Positions 8,983-17,951 of a DNA stretch of 64,000 bases are shown in pieces (the first letter of the stretch is position 1; each line of letters opens with the position of its first letter). The DNA is from Corynebacterium kutscheri (GTDB lineage: Bacteria; Actinomycetota; Actinomycetes; Mycobacteriales; Mycobacteriaceae): the NCBI RefSeq assembly GCF_000980835.1, contig NZ_CP011312.1, positions 1,674,001 to 1,738,000 of the forward strand. The letters run 5' to 3'. Both the position numbers and the translations under genes were made by a program. The notes under the pieces are model-generated. The model was given only the letters and a program-made list of their open reading frames with translations. It did not search any database and was not told where the DNA came from.

Positions 8983-9663
8983 GTGCGTCGCTTCATTGCC
9001 ACTGTGCTATCGGTAGTGTTCAGTACCGCGCTTGCTGCCCAAGCAACCGTTGCGGCTACTGCCCTACCACTGAGCTCAGATGTCGAGCTACCCTACTTAA
9101 GCTCACCGGCATTGCCTGTCGACGAACTTGGTCGCCCTTCTCCAGAAATTCTTCACCAAGCACGTTTATTTGCTGACACACTGCCTGCTGAAGCCCGCAC
9201 TGCGGTACTAAGTGCTGTTGCATTTTTCGAAGGCACTGGCGGTGGCGTTGCCCTCCCAGAAACTGCCCCCATGTTTGCGCAATTCCTCTGGCCAACGGTA
9301 TCCGGTTCTTGCATTGGCGGAACCCATGATTCCCTTGGTAGCGGCATCGCAGTTCCAGGCCCCACCAAAATTCCACTACCAGGTGCCCAAGAAGGCGAAA
9401 CAGCTTTTCTTTTTACCGCTTTAGGAACCTCAGCTGCAGCCAAAGAACAAAACATGAATGTGCACTGGTTTAACCTGTATACCCTAAAGTGGGGATCTAC
9501 TGCTCTCGGACATAACGGTATTAATACTGATGGCCCAGCAACCATCTCGGGCACAGCACCAACCGGCAAAGGTCGCATCATTGCTTTGCTAGAAGGCACT
9601 GTGCATACCCAAGATGCACACTGTAGATTCCTCCCCACTGTAGCTTCTTTCGAGGTGAAATAG
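8983..9663 (+). CDS. Secreted protein of unknown function
   Basis: The 226-aa product starts with a classical Sec signal peptide ending about at AAQATVAA (residues 18-25). The mature part has two cysteines that may form a disulfide (in SGSCIGG and DAHCRF) and no lipobox or sorting signal. The GTG start has GAAAGG about 8 nt upstream. I do not recognise the family with certainty; related secreted proteins occur in corynebacteria and mycobacteria. It is followed after 3 nt by the DUF402 gene, so the two are probably co-transcribed, behind an unusual hairpin leader. Confidence 0.75.
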   Translation: MRRFIATVLSVVFSTALAAQATVAATALPLSSDVELPYLSSPALPVDELGRPSPEILHQARLFADTLPAEARTAVLSAVAFFEGTGGGVALPETAPMFAQFLWPTVSGSCIGGTHDSLGSGIAVPGPTKIPLPGAQEGETAFLFTALGTSAAAKEQNMNVHWFNLYTLKWGSTALGHNGINTDGPATISGTAPTGKGRIIALLEGTVHTQDAHCRFLPTVASFEVK

Positions 9664-9666
9664 CCC

Positions 9667-10209
9667 GTGACTGATCTACACCCCATCAAACAAGAAACCT
9701 TTGATACCCAAGAGTTAACCAATATAGACCCCAAAGGTTTTACTCGTAGTGTTGATTCTTTTAAAGAAACCGACTTTGGCCTATACATGGCACGCGGGGC
9801 AAATCACCCGCGCTTTGGCTACCTAGAATCATGGTTGCTACCTGAGGTGGGTCTGCGCGCTAATATCTTCCATTTCCGCGATGGAGTAGAAATTAAACAA
9901 GACATCTATTTCGATGTTGCCGAAATTTCTCACACCGATGGAATCTGGACCACTCGTGATCTCTACGTCGATCTCATTTGGAATGATGGTCAGCCAATTG
10001 AAGTTCTCGATATTGATGAACTCGCGGCTGCTACCTCCGAAGGCTTTATTACCGCTGAGGACGCAGAACGCGCCATTGAAACAACACTAAGTGCTGTTGA
10101 GGGCATTACTCGAAACAACGACAATGCACTCGAATGGTTACGTAGCATAGGTATCGACCTAGACTGGGCAAATGCCAATGAGGTCGAACTAGTACCTGCC
10201 GAATCTTAG
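9667..10209 (+). CDS. DUF402 family protein
   Basis: The 180-aa protein has the DUF402 core: TRDLYVDLIW, then EVLDIDELAAA and the GFITAEDAERAI segment. Characterised DUF402 proteins (FomD, staphylococcal Ntdp) are metal-dependent phosphohydrolases acting on nucleotides or nucleotide adducts; the substrate here is unknown. It begins at a GTG 3 nt after the stop of the secreted-protein gene. Confidence 0.8.
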   Translation: MTDLHPIKQETFDTQELTNIDPKGFTRSVDSFKETDFGLYMARGANHPRFGYLESWLLPEVGLRANIFHFRDGVEIKQDIYFDVAEISHTDGIWTTRDLYVDLIWNDGQPIEVLDIDELAAATSEGFITAEDAERAIETTLSAVEGITRNNDNALEWLRSIGIDLDWANANEVELVPAES

Positions 10210-10229
10210 ACTTAGCCTAGACTATCTTC

Positions 10230-10574
10230 ATGGACGTAACGATTTTTCATAACCCGCGCTGCTCGAAATCTCGGGCAGCGCTAGATTATTTAAAAGACCA
10301 CGACATAACTCCCCTGGTTGTTTCTTATCTCACTGATACTCCAGATGTAGCGACCCTTGCTGATCTTTTTCAGCGCATGGGTATTACCCCCTTCCAGGCT
10401 TTGCGTAGTAATGAGACCAAAGCTAAAGAGTTAAACCTTGATGAGACCTCCTCCGATAGTGAGATCTTGCATGCCATGGTTGCTCACCCGCAGCTTATTG
10501 AACGTCCTATCGTTGTGACTGCCCGCGGGGTAGTCATTGCCCGACCTACTGAAAAAATCGAGGAAATATTATGA
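10230..10574 (+). CDS. ArsC-type reductase, arsenate reductase family
   Basis: This 114-aa thioredoxin-fold protein has the ArsC signature FHNPRCSKSR with the catalytic cysteine at about 11, and the C-terminal RPIVVTARGVVIARP segment of glutaredoxin-coupled arsenate reductases (ArsC/YffB). No arsR, arsB or acr3 lies nearby, so a role in arsenate resistance is not supported by context. No ribosome site precedes the ATG, and a TAGACTAT box 15 nt upstream hints at a nearly leaderless transcript. Its stop overlaps the protease start by 4 nt. Confidence 0.85.
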   Translation: MDVTIFHNPRCSKSRAALDYLKDHDITPLVVSYLTDTPDVATLADLFQRMGITPFQALRSNETKAKELNLDETSSDSEILHAMVAHPQLIERPIVVTARGVVIARPTEKIEEIL

Positions 10575-11371
10575 AACTGCGCTCAGCTATAGCTGTTGTA
10601 CTAAGCAGCATTATTGCCCTAACCAATGTGAGCCCAGCTGAAGCAGTTATTGGTGGTCGCGCTAACACCGCCGACTCGGTTGCTCGTATTATTCTCGGCA
10701 ATAGTTTATGCGCTGGAACATTAATTACTCCTGAGTGGGTACTTACTGCTAAACACTGCATCACTGAAGGTGGTTCGCGTATCGACGTCGCCGGTCAAGC
10801 ATTTGCCGCTACCGAGGCAATTCTGCACCCAGAAGCTGACCTGGCGGTCATTCGTCTTAATGGTTCGGCTTCTGCTACTCCAGCTCCATTATCTGGTGAA
10901 AATTTACAGCCAGGTGCTCGCGGAGTTATCAGTGGTTTTGGTGGTTTTAATGCTCGCTTTATCGGCAGTGGCCAGGCATATGCGGCAGACGCCACCATTG
11001 CCCGCCGGGTAACCCATTTACCTAGTGATGATCCCAGTGCCACCTTGCTTGAAGGACATGTTACTGGTGGACGTGCTCAACATGGTGATAGTGGCGGACC
11101 GCTTTTTGTTGGAGCCAGCGTTGCTGGAGTAACCAGTATGGCTAGTGAAACCGGTACTGGCGCCTTCTTTGTTCCAGTAGCTGAGCATCTAGATTGGATC
11201 AGCCGGCACACTGGCACAGCGCGTCCAGCAGTAATTGGCTCACCCTCCCCACTTGTTGACGCGGAAGTATTTCCTACCGTCTTACCTGCTCCACAGGTAC
11301 CTGCTATTGGTATTTCTGAAATTGAATCGCTATTAAATTACGGTTTTGATGTACGCGTACTATCAAGTTAG
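10571..11371 (+). CDS. Secreted trypsin-like serine protease
   Basis: This chymotrypsin-fold (S1) protease of 266 aa has a signal peptide ending near SPAEA. The mature enzyme would begin close to VIGGRA, resembling the activation site of trypsins, so the pro-region is nearly absent. The triad is visible: His in TAKHC (about 57), Asp in HPEADLAVI (about 93) and Ser in GDSGGP (about 177). The substrate is unknown. The ATG overlaps the ArsC stop (ATGA), so the two are translationally coupled, a curious pairing of a cytosolic reductase and an exported protease. Confidence 0.88.
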   Translation: MKLRSAIAVVLSSIIALTNVSPAEAVIGGRANTADSVARIILGNSLCAGTLITPEWVLTAKHCITEGGSRIDVAGQAFAATEAILHPEADLAVIRLNGSASATPAPLSGENLQPGARGVISGFGGFNARFIGSGQAYAADATIARRVTHLPSDDPSATLLEGHVTGGRAQHGDSGGPLFVGASVAGVTSMASETGTGAFFVPVAEHLDWISRHTGTARPAVIGSPSPLVDAEVFPTVLPAPQVPAIGISEIESLLNYGFDVRVLSS

Positions 11372-11386
11372 CCGTCGATAAGCATA

Positions 11387-11420
11387 AAAACCTGCCCTAA
11401 TATAATGTAGGGCAGGTTTT
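11387..11420. terminator. Bidirectional terminator
   Basis: The 13-bp stem AAAACCTGCCCTA / TAGGGCAGGTTTT has an 8-nt loop and T-runs on both strands. It ends both the protease operon and the leftward peptide-transporter operon. Confidence 0.92.
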
Positions 11421-11435
11421 TTAAGGTTTGTTGTA

Positions 11436-13127
11436 CTAACCACCTAGGTCAAGTCCTGCACCCGGTACTGAATGAATGAGTTGACGGGTATATTCCTGCT
11501 GGGCATGAGCAAAGATTTCATCCGCAGGTGCCTGCTCGATCAGTTTTCCTTTTTCCATCACCACAATGTGATCGGCAACTTGGCGAACCACTGCAAGATC
11601 ATGGGTAATAAATAGATAGCTTAAATTTAATTGAGCCTGTAGCGTAACCAGCAAATGCACAATCTGGTTTTGCACTAGTACATCAAGCGAAGAAACCGCT
11701 TCATCTAAAACAACTACCTCAGGATTAAGCGCAAGTGCACGCGCAAGAGCAACGCGCTGACGCTGTCCCCCAGAAAGTTCATGCGGGAAACGATGCATTA
11801 TTGGCCGCGGCAGAGCCACCATATCGAGTAACTCAGCAACTCGCTGCTGGCGTTGTTTTTTCGATCCTACTTTATGCACCACAAGCGGCTCTTCAATACA
11901 ACGATAAATAGAATACTGCGGATCAAGTGAGCCATAAGGATTTTGGAAAACAACCTGTATCTTACGTCTTAAAGCAAAAAGAGCTTTTTTATCTAAAGTC
12001 GATACATCTATTCCTTTGTAGTACACCTTACCGCTGGTAGAAGCTATTAAATTTAAGATCAGTGTGGCCAGAGTTGATTTTCCAGAACCAGACTCACCCA
12101 CAACAGCAAGCGTAGTACCCTGCTTTAGTGAAAAGCTCACATTATCGACGGCCTTAAGCTCAGCATTTTTACCACGGTGTCCTCGCACCCGAAAAGACTT
12201 GGTAAGATTTTCCACCCTAATAATATCTGGTACTTGTTGAGCTACTGGCGCACTATTTCCTATTGCAGTATCACTTGGCTTCTTCATCTCACTTTGTTGT
12301 GCCGGTGCAGCGTGAATACGTGTCGATTTTAACGACGGTGCAGCTTTCACCAAACACTGGGTATATGGGTGTTGTGGATGACGCAAAATCTCTAGACTTG
12401 GCCCGGATTCAACCACTCGACCTTGATGCATAACCACCACATGTTCGGCACGTTCTGCAGCAAGTCCAAGGTCATGAGTAATAAACAAAACCGCACTACC
12501 AGACTCATTGGTCAACGTTGCTAAATGATCGAGAATACGTTTTTGTACCGTCACATCGAGTGCTGAGGTTGGCTCATCAGCAATCAGCAACTTTGGTTGA
12601 GCAGCAAGTCCCATCGCAATCAATGCGCGCTGACGCATACCACCAGAAAGCTCATGCGGATACTGCTGTGCCCGTCGTTGAGCATCAGTTAAGCCAGCCT
12701 GTTCAAGTAGCTCAATAACCCGGCTATCCAACTGAGCAATTGGTACTACCTGGTTAGCTACCAAAGCCTCTTTAATCTGAGTACCAATACGCCATACTGG
12801 GTTAAAATTACTCATTGGATCTTGTGGCACAAGCCCAATTTTTACCCCGCGGTATTTGACCATTTCTTGAGCGCTTTTCTGGGCAAGATCTTCACCTTCG
12901 AAAAGAATCTGACCTGAGGTGACTGTGCCAGTTGCCGGTAACAAACCAATAATAGCCATCGCCAGCGTTGATTTCCCGGAACCGGACTCACCAACAATTG
13001 CCACCGATTGACCAGGATATATGCTCAAATTGACCCCGCGTACTGCTTCAACGGTGCCCATGGTGGTTTCAAAAGAAATAGTAAGGTTTTTCAGCTCCAG
13101 CAAAGCAGCAGTAGAGTTATCCGTCAT
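11436..13127 (-). CDS. Peptide ABC transporter ATPase, two fused ABC domains (DppD-DppF type)
   Basis: This 563-aa protein fuses two nucleotide-binding domains. Each half has Walker A GESGSGKST; signatures are LSGGMRQR and LSGGQRQR; Walker B regions are LLIADEPTSALD and VVVLDEAVSSLD. A linker (about 265-300) joins them. It energises import of peptides or similar solutes through the two permeases upstream. It is the last gene of a four-gene operon and begins 10 nt after the DppC-like gene. Confidence 0.93.
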   Translation of the reverse strand: MTDNSTAALLELKNLTISFETTMGTVEAVRGVNLSIYPGQSVAIVGESGSGKSTLAMAIIGLLPATGTVTSGQILFEGEDLAQKSAQEMVKYRGVKIGLVPQDPMSNFNPVWRIGTQIKEALVANQVVPIAQLDSRVIELLEQAGLTDAQRRAQQYPHELSGGMRQRALIAMGLAAQPKLLIADEPTSALDVTVQKRILDHLATLTNESGSAVLFITHDLGLAAERAEHVVVMHQGRVVESGPSLEILRHPQHPYTQCLVKAAPSLKSTRIHAAPAQQSEMKKPSDTAIGNSAPVAQQVPDIIRVENLTKSFRVRGHRGKNAELKAVDNVSFSLKQGTTLAVVGESGSGKSTLATLILNLIASTSGKVYYKGIDVSTLDKKALFALRRKIQVVFQNPYGSLDPQYSIYRCIEEPLVVHKVGSKKQRQQRVAELLDMVALPRPIMHRFPHELSGGQRQRVALARALALNPEVVVLDEAVSSLDVLVQNQIVHLLVTLQAQLNLSYLFITHDLAVVRQVADHIVVMEKGKLIEQAPADEIFAHAQQEYTRQLIHSVPGAGLDLGG

Positions 13128-13137
13128 TAGCTACCTC

Positions 13138-14163
13138 TTATTTCTGACGAGATTGAGGATCAAATGCATCCTGGACAACATCTCCCATCATAATGAAGCT
13201 CAATACAGTCAATCCCAAAAAAGCTGCCGGATAAAATAGGATCATAGGTTGACTACGTAAAGAACTCTGAGCAGCAGAAATATCCGCTCCCCAGCTAATA
13301 GCACTCGACGGCAAACCGATACCTAAAAAGGACAGTGTTGCTTCAGCAACAATCACAGTACCCAAAACAACAGTGGCATAAACAATAATTGGCGCTGCCG
13401 CATTCGGCACAATGTGGCTAAGAAGAATTTTGCTATGCGTAGCTCCCACAGCACGAGCTGCAGTAACAAATTCTTCATTCTTTGTAGCAAGCACGACGCC
13501 ACGGGTAATGCGAGCAATATGTGTCCAACCAAAAATCGACAATGCAATCACCACGGTGATAATGGTGCGGTGTTCTTTAAACACCTGCATCACTACAATT
13601 GCGGCCAAAACCAAGGGCACAGCATAAAAAATATCCACAATACGAGAAAGCAAAGTATCAATAATCCCACCGAAGTAACCGGCTAATGCTCCTATCGTGA
13701 CACCAATAAAAACCACTAATAGGGTAGTCAGCACACCTACTAAGACTGAGGTACGAGCGCCATAAAGCGTGCGCGCATAAATATCACAACCTTGACGATT
13801 AAAGCCGAAAGGGTGCCCGGCACGAGGGCCTTCAAGAGAGTGGGATAATTCGCAAAATCGCGGGTCAGTATGAGTAAATAGTCCTGGTGCAATAGCCACA
13901 ATAACTGCTAAAAGAATAAACGTTGCTGATACCCAAAATAGTGGACGCCGCCTTAAATAACACCAGGCTTCACCCCATACTGAACGAGGAGCTATCTCAG
14001 CAATGACGGCATCAACTGTGTGTGCATCACTTACATCAATGTCCGCAATAAAGTGTTCTTGCCCTGGTCGAGGTTTTATCATTCGTATTTGGCTTGCCGA
14101 AAGTTCAGAAGCCGATGCGTTGGTTTTTGTGTCAAACTGCGCATTATGTTTTTTGTTAGTCAT
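13138..14163 (-). CDS. Peptide ABC transporter permease, DppC type
   Basis: About 341 aa, with an N-terminal cytoplasmic extension of some 75 residues, then six membrane helices and the EAA loop (EFVTAARAVGATHSKILLSHIVPNA region). I place the start at the ATG at 14163: it overlaps the end of the DppB-like gene by 8 nt and has GAGGAT 8 nt upstream. The EAA loop contacts the ATPase. The family (DppC/OppC) imports di- or oligopeptides. Confidence 0.9.
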   Translation of the reverse strand: MTNKKHNAQFDTKTNASASELSASQIRMIKPRPGQEHFIADIDVSDAHTVDAVIAEIAPRSVWGEAWCYLRRRPLFWVSATFILLAVIVAIAPGLFTHTDPRFCELSHSLEGPRAGHPFGFNRQGCDIYARTLYGARTSVLVGVLTTLLVVFIGVTIGALAGYFGGIIDTLLSRIVDIFYAVPLVLAAIVVMQVFKEHRTIITVVIALSIFGWTHIARITRGVVLATKNEEFVTAARAVGATHSKILLSHIVPNAAAPIIVYATVVLGTVIVAEATLSFLGIGLPSSAISWGADISAAQSSLRSQPMILFYPAAFLGLTVLSFIMMGDVVQDAFDPQSRQK

Positions 14164-15082
14164 AGCGAATCCTCGGATCGAGCAAAGCATAAAGTAAATC
14201 GACTAGCAGATTGGCAACAATATAGACCATAACTAGTACTGTGGTAAAAGACACCACGGTAGTTGGCTCGCCCTTCACAATTGCTTGGTAGATCGCACCA
14301 CCAACCCCATTAACCGCAAAGATTCCCTCGGTAACAATAGCACCAGCCATCAGTGATCCTAGATCTGCGCCAAGAAAAGTCACTACCGGAATCAAAGAGT
14401 TACGCAATACGTGGCGCGTCGTTACGTGAATATCTTTGAGTCCTTTGGCTCGTGCGGTGCGTACATAATCAGCACGCAGACTTTCACTTACCGACTGCCT
14501 AGTAAGTCGCACTACATAAGCAAAAGAAAACATACCTAAAACTATCGACGGCATAAGCAACGAAGTAAAAGACTCTTGTGCGCCAACAGTCACCGGTAAT
14601 AATCCCCACTTCACACCAACAAAAAATTGAAGGACAAAACCAACCACAAAAGAAGGAACTGCGATAACAACAAGAGAAAGCACTAACACCGTAGAATCAA
14701 AAACACCGCCACGACGTCTACCGGCAATAACACCAAAAAGAATGCCAAAAATAGTTTCAAATGCCAATGCCATCACGGCTAATTTGCTCGTTACTGGGAA
14801 AGCACTAGCCATCACCTCAGCAACCGGTCGTCCCGAAAAAGTGGTGCCAAAATCCAGGGTAAGAATCCCTTTAATATAAAGCAGGTATTGGATGATAAAA
14901 GGTTTATCCAAATTGTATTCCGCAATAATACGTGCTCGAGTGGCCTCAGTAATCCCGCTATCGCCACCGAGAGCTTCGACTGGATCGCCAGGCATGAGGA
15001 ATACAAGAGCATAGAGCAATAGCGTGGCACCGAAAAATACCGGAACCATGTGAAGCACGCGGCGTCCAATATAGCGCAGCAT
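14156..15082 (-). CDS. Peptide ABC transporter permease, DppB type
   Basis: This 308-aa protein begins with the MLRYIGRRVL motif typical of DppB/OppB and the FLMPGDPVEAL extracytoplasmic segment. Six membrane helices and the EAA loop (DYVRTARAKGL) follow. It pairs with the DppC-like subunit encoded by the overlapping next gene to form the membrane channel. Confidence 0.92.
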   Translation of the reverse strand: MLRYIGRRVLHMVPVFFGATLLLYALVFLMPGDPVEALGGDSGITEATRARIIAEYNLDKPFIIQYLLYIKGILTLDFGTTFSGRPVAEVMASAFPVTSKLAVMALAFETIFGILFGVIAGRRRGGVFDSTVLVLSLVVIAVPSFVVGFVLQFFVGVKWGLLPVTVGAQESFTSLLMPSIVLGMFSFAYVVRLTRQSVSESLRADYVRTARAKGLKDIHVTTRHVLRNSLIPVVTFLGADLGSLMAGAIVTEGIFAVNGVGGAIYQAIVKGEPTTVVSFTTVLVMVYIVANLLVDLLYALLDPRIRYD

Positions 15083-15114
15083 ATGCGTATTCCTTTTACT
15101 TATTATTCATGCGC

Positions 15115-15147
15115 ATAACCCCGCGCCTAATAAAAGCACGGGGTTAT
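15115..15147 (-). repeat. Intercistronic hairpin between binding-protein and permease genes
   Basis: A 9-bp stem (ATAACCCCG / CGGGGTTAT) lies in the 87-nt gap between the binding-protein gene and the DppB-like gene. No T-run follows on the minus strand, so it more likely stabilises the 3' end of the binding-protein message or only partly reduces read-through, giving more binding protein than permease. Confidence 0.6.
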
Positions 15148-15169
15148 AAACTCTACAATGACCATCGCT

Positions 15170-16747
15170 TTAGTTTTTAGTGATCTGATAATACGCTGGT
15201 ACTGCTCGCCATGAGAAAACGACATTATCAACGTTTTGGGAAAAACCACCAGTAGCATTGGCATACCATAATGGAATAGCTGGTAGATCTTGCAGAAGGA
15301 TCTCTTGCGCCTGGTTATAGTAGGTAATGCTCTCAGCTACAGACTTAGCTGCAGCACCTTGTTCAAGCAAAGCATCAAACTCTGCGGAGGAATAATCACC
15401 ATCGTTGGAACCACCACCGGTAGCATACAGTGGACCAAGAAAGCTTGATAACCCTGGATAAACAGCCTGCCAGCTAGTGCGAAAAGCTCCGGAAATAGTG
15501 CGTTTGGTAATGTCTCCGCGCAAAGATTTAAAGTCTGGATATGGATTACCGGTTGCTTGAATACCAAGATTGTTCTTCAGCTGGTTAGCTACGGCATCAA
15601 CCCATGCTTGATGTCCACCATCAGCGTTATAGGAAATAACGAATTCACCGGTATACGGCGTAATAGCATCAGCTTGTTCCCATAGCTCTTTGGCCTTGGT
15701 GGGGTTAAACTCCACAACTTCTTTTCCGGCCAAGTTATCAACGTGTCCGTCGATAACTGGCGAGGTGAAATCAGTAGCTGGGATACGCGTATTATCAAAA
15801 ATAGTCTTGGTAATTTCTTCGCGATTAATTGCCATGGAAATAGCTTGACGACGCAAAGCGCCTTCTTCATCCATGCCAAAATGTTCTAATCGCTGTGGAA
15901 TAGTAAAAGATTGAAATGCCGCTGCTGGTTGGTTGACAAAACGATCGCCAAGTTCTGTTTCAAAGGTAGCCAATGCCGAATCAGGGATGGCATCAAGTAC
16001 ATCGAGGTTACCAGCTAAAAGATCTGCATAGGCGGCATCGCGGGAGGGATAAAAAACGAATTTCACTCCATCATTATTTGCCTTACGATCTCCTGCATAG
16101 TGTTCGTTAGGAATGACAACAGCAGACTCTTGATGGTTCCACTCAGCTAACTTGTATGGGCCAGAGGCAATGGGAGATTCGCCAAAAGCAGCAATATCGT
16201 CAAAGGCTGATTCGTGTAGTGGGAAGAAGGCAGAGTACCCCAAGCGCAGTGGAAAATCTGCCTCGGGTTGGGTCAGCTCAATAGTAAAGGTCTTATCATC
16301 GACGATTTTAAGACCTTCCATAGACTCCACGCTCTCGGCGTAACCTAAAATGGGAGCAAAAAAATACGCCGAAAATTGGTCATGCGCTACCGCATAATTC
16401 CACGCATCTACGAAGTTGGCCGAGGTGATATCGCTGCCATCTTCAAATTTAATGTCATCTTTAAGAGTAATGCGATACGTTTTATCGCCTTCTAATTCAA
16501 TGGACTCGGCGAGCTCATTATGAAGAACCCCCTCATTGTCGTAGTACACTAAGCCAGAGTTAATAAGGTCAACAATACGACCGCCGCCACCGGAACTCGT
16601 GTCAGCAGGAAGAAGTGGATTTGATGGTTCAAAACCATTTGCGATGACATAATTATCACCACCGCTAGAAGAATCAGAAGAGCAGGCTACTAGGCCTAAC
16701 ACAAGCACTGCGGAACAGCCCAGAGCGACGGTCTTCTTAAACGTCAT
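15170..16747 (-). CDS. Peptide-binding lipoprotein (SBP family 5)
   Basis: The 525-aa protein has a signal peptide with lipobox GLVAC (Cys about 22), a Ser/Gly linker, and the SBP_bac_5 fold of DppA/OppA. It is the extracytoplasmic receptor of the peptide ABC system and is first in the operon, behind a GGGAGG ribosome site. Helix and strand order and length match peptide-binding members; the ligand is unknown. Confidence 0.9.
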   Translation of the reverse strand: MTFKKTVALGCSAVLVLGLVACSSDSSSGGDNYVIANGFEPSNPLLPADTSSGGGGRIVDLINSGLVYYDNEGVLHNELAESIELEGDKTYRITLKDDIKFEDGSDITSANFVDAWNYAVAHDQFSAYFFAPILGYAESVESMEGLKIVDDKTFTIELTQPEADFPLRLGYSAFFPLHESAFDDIAAFGESPIASGPYKLAEWNHQESAVVIPNEHYAGDRKANNDGVKFVFYPSRDAAYADLLAGNLDVLDAIPDSALATFETELGDRFVNQPAAAFQSFTIPQRLEHFGMDEEGALRRQAISMAINREEITKTIFDNTRIPATDFTSPVIDGHVDNLAGKEVVEFNPTKAKELWEQADAITPYTGEFVISYNADGGHQAWVDAVANQLKNNLGIQATGNPYPDFKSLRGDITKRTISGAFRTSWQAVYPGLSSFLGPLYATGGGSNDGDYSSAEFDALLEQGAAAKSVAESITYYNQAQEILLQDLPAIPLWYANATGGFSQNVDNVVFSWRAVPAYYQITKN

Positions 16748-16809
16748 GTTAGCCTCCCAAGAGATGACGGAAATTTATACAGCGAACAACGTACCATTTT
16801 TATAGTGCT

Positions 16810-16837
16810 AAGCATTATTCATCCCGGAATAATGCTT
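16810..16837. promoter_or_regulatory. Long inverted repeat upstream of the peptide transporter operon
   Basis: AAGCATTATTC and its exact complement flank a 6-nt spacer, 63 nt before the binding-protein start. There is no T-run immediately after it on the minus strand. It could be an operator, a leader hairpin, or an atypical terminator for the Nudix-gene operon. Confidence 0.55.
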
Positions 16838-17008
16838 GTGTACTAACACGCAACAACAATTAGCTACAAGCTATTTAATTTAATAGCTCGATAGTTCTGT
16901 CAGCTTCATTCATATAAAAACCACTGTCGCTTTTACTCTACGTTTAGCATTCAATTAATACACAGAACAAAACTAATTCCATATTATGCAACACTAAGAA
17001 AAATATTG

Positions 17009-17470
17009 CTACTTCTGTAAGGTCAAAAGAAACGGAAATATAACATCTCTGCTCAACGGAGCTAAATCCGAAGCTGTGCTATCTAATTCATCCCAACGAA
17101 GCTCAGCCAGTTCAGCAAAAACACCTGAAAATTCTGGCAGTTTACCCATATTAAACACCTGTTCAGAAGTTTTATTTACTGGCGATATACCTGCTGTGAG
17201 TGGCTGAAAAATAAAAACATCGCAGCTCACTTCATAACCAGGTTCATTAGCTGCTGGTGCCCGAAATTGCCCTAGATGGCATAGATCTTCTTCGCGCAGC
17301 TCAATATGCAATTCCTCAGCAATCTCACGGATAGCAGTATCAACTGCACGCTCGCCTGGCTCGCGTTTTCCACCAGGCAACATAAACGACGTGGTCCCAC
17401 GTTTTCGCACGCTTAATACCTGAGTTCCTACGTTAAAAACTACTGCGGCAATCGAAATTTCTTTCGTCAT
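17009..17470 (-). CDS. Nudix hydrolase
   Basis: The 153-aa protein has a complete Nudix box, GGKREPGERAVDTAIREI followed by AEELHI, that is GX5EX7REUXEE. It would hydrolyse a nucleoside diphosphate linked to another group. The start codon lies inside the end of the upstream kinase gene (38-nt overlap), so it belongs to the TPP-riboswitch operon by position. Whether it acts on thiamine-related pyrophosphates or is a general house-cleaning enzyme cannot be told. Confidence 0.85.
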   Translation of the reverse strand: MTKEISIAAVVFNVGTQVLSVRKRGTTSFMLPGGKREPGERAVDTAIREIAEELHIELREEDLCHLGQFRAPAANEPGYEVSCDVFIFQPLTAGISPVNKTSEQVFNMGKLPEFSGVFAELAELRWDELDSTASDLAPLSRDVIFPFLLTLQK

Positions 17471-17951
17471 AACGCGTTATTGTTCCTGTTTCTACCTCAA
17501 TGCAAAAATCCGGTATGGGCATAACCGACCAATGCTTTTCTTCTTGAGCTGCCCACATGTGCCAAAACGGAGCATAACTAGGATCGCGTTGCAATGCGCG
17601 TTGTTTTCGCTTTTCGACGCTTAACCGCAACACTACTGACAACACCGTGCCCTTACGCCGGGCGGCTAATAGCGATTCCTCAGTTAAACAACCAACACCT
17701 TCAATAATGACATCCTCATAGTCAGTATCAATCCATCTACCCCGGTAATCTTTTTCCCAATCCCACTGATAATAACCTGGATTTTTTTCTGCCAATACTG
17801 AGTGCGCAAGGATCTCTGAGCCAGCACGCAACCCAGACCAGCCTGGATAGAAATCATCTAGGTGAATTATTGGCCACTGAAGATACCTAGCCAATTGTTT
17901 AGCCAAGGTGCTTTTACCTGATCCACTAGCTCCGTCAATAAGAACAATCAT
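17433..17951 (-). CDS. P-loop kinase, uridine-kinase-like
   Basis: About 172 aa: Walker A GASGSGKST at residues 7-15, DDFYPG near 32 as in uridine-kinase-like folds, and an acidic strand VIIEGVG that serves as Walker B. The ATG at 17951 overlaps the stop of the YkoC-like gene (ATGA), which fixes the start. The phosphate acceptor is unknown. Because it is coupled to a vitamin transporter, a role in thiamine-precursor phosphorylation is possible but is inference only. It carries one perfect copy of the dispersed 11-mer (17609-17619). Confidence 0.75.
   Translation of the reverse strand: MIVLIDGASGSGKSTLAKQLARYLQWPIIHLDDFYPGWSGLRAGSEILAHSVLAEKNPGYYQWDWEKDYRGRWIDTDYEDVIIEGVGCLTEESLLAARRKGTVLSVVLRLSVEKRKQRALQRDPSYAPFWHMWAAQEEKHWSVMPIPDFCIEVETGTITRYDERNFDCRSSF
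17609..17619 (+). repeat. Dispersed 11-mer, copy 2
   Basis: Perfect copy inside the P-loop kinase gene, antisense to it. Confidence 0.85.

Noticed and set aside
9153..9788. Minus-strand frame opposite the secreted-protein gene
   Set aside because: The sense strand has a signal peptide, ribosome site and coupled downstream gene; the antisense product shows none.
10230..10574. Arsenic-resistance operon
   Set aside because: Only a single ArsC-like gene is present; no ars regulator or efflux pump lies nearby.
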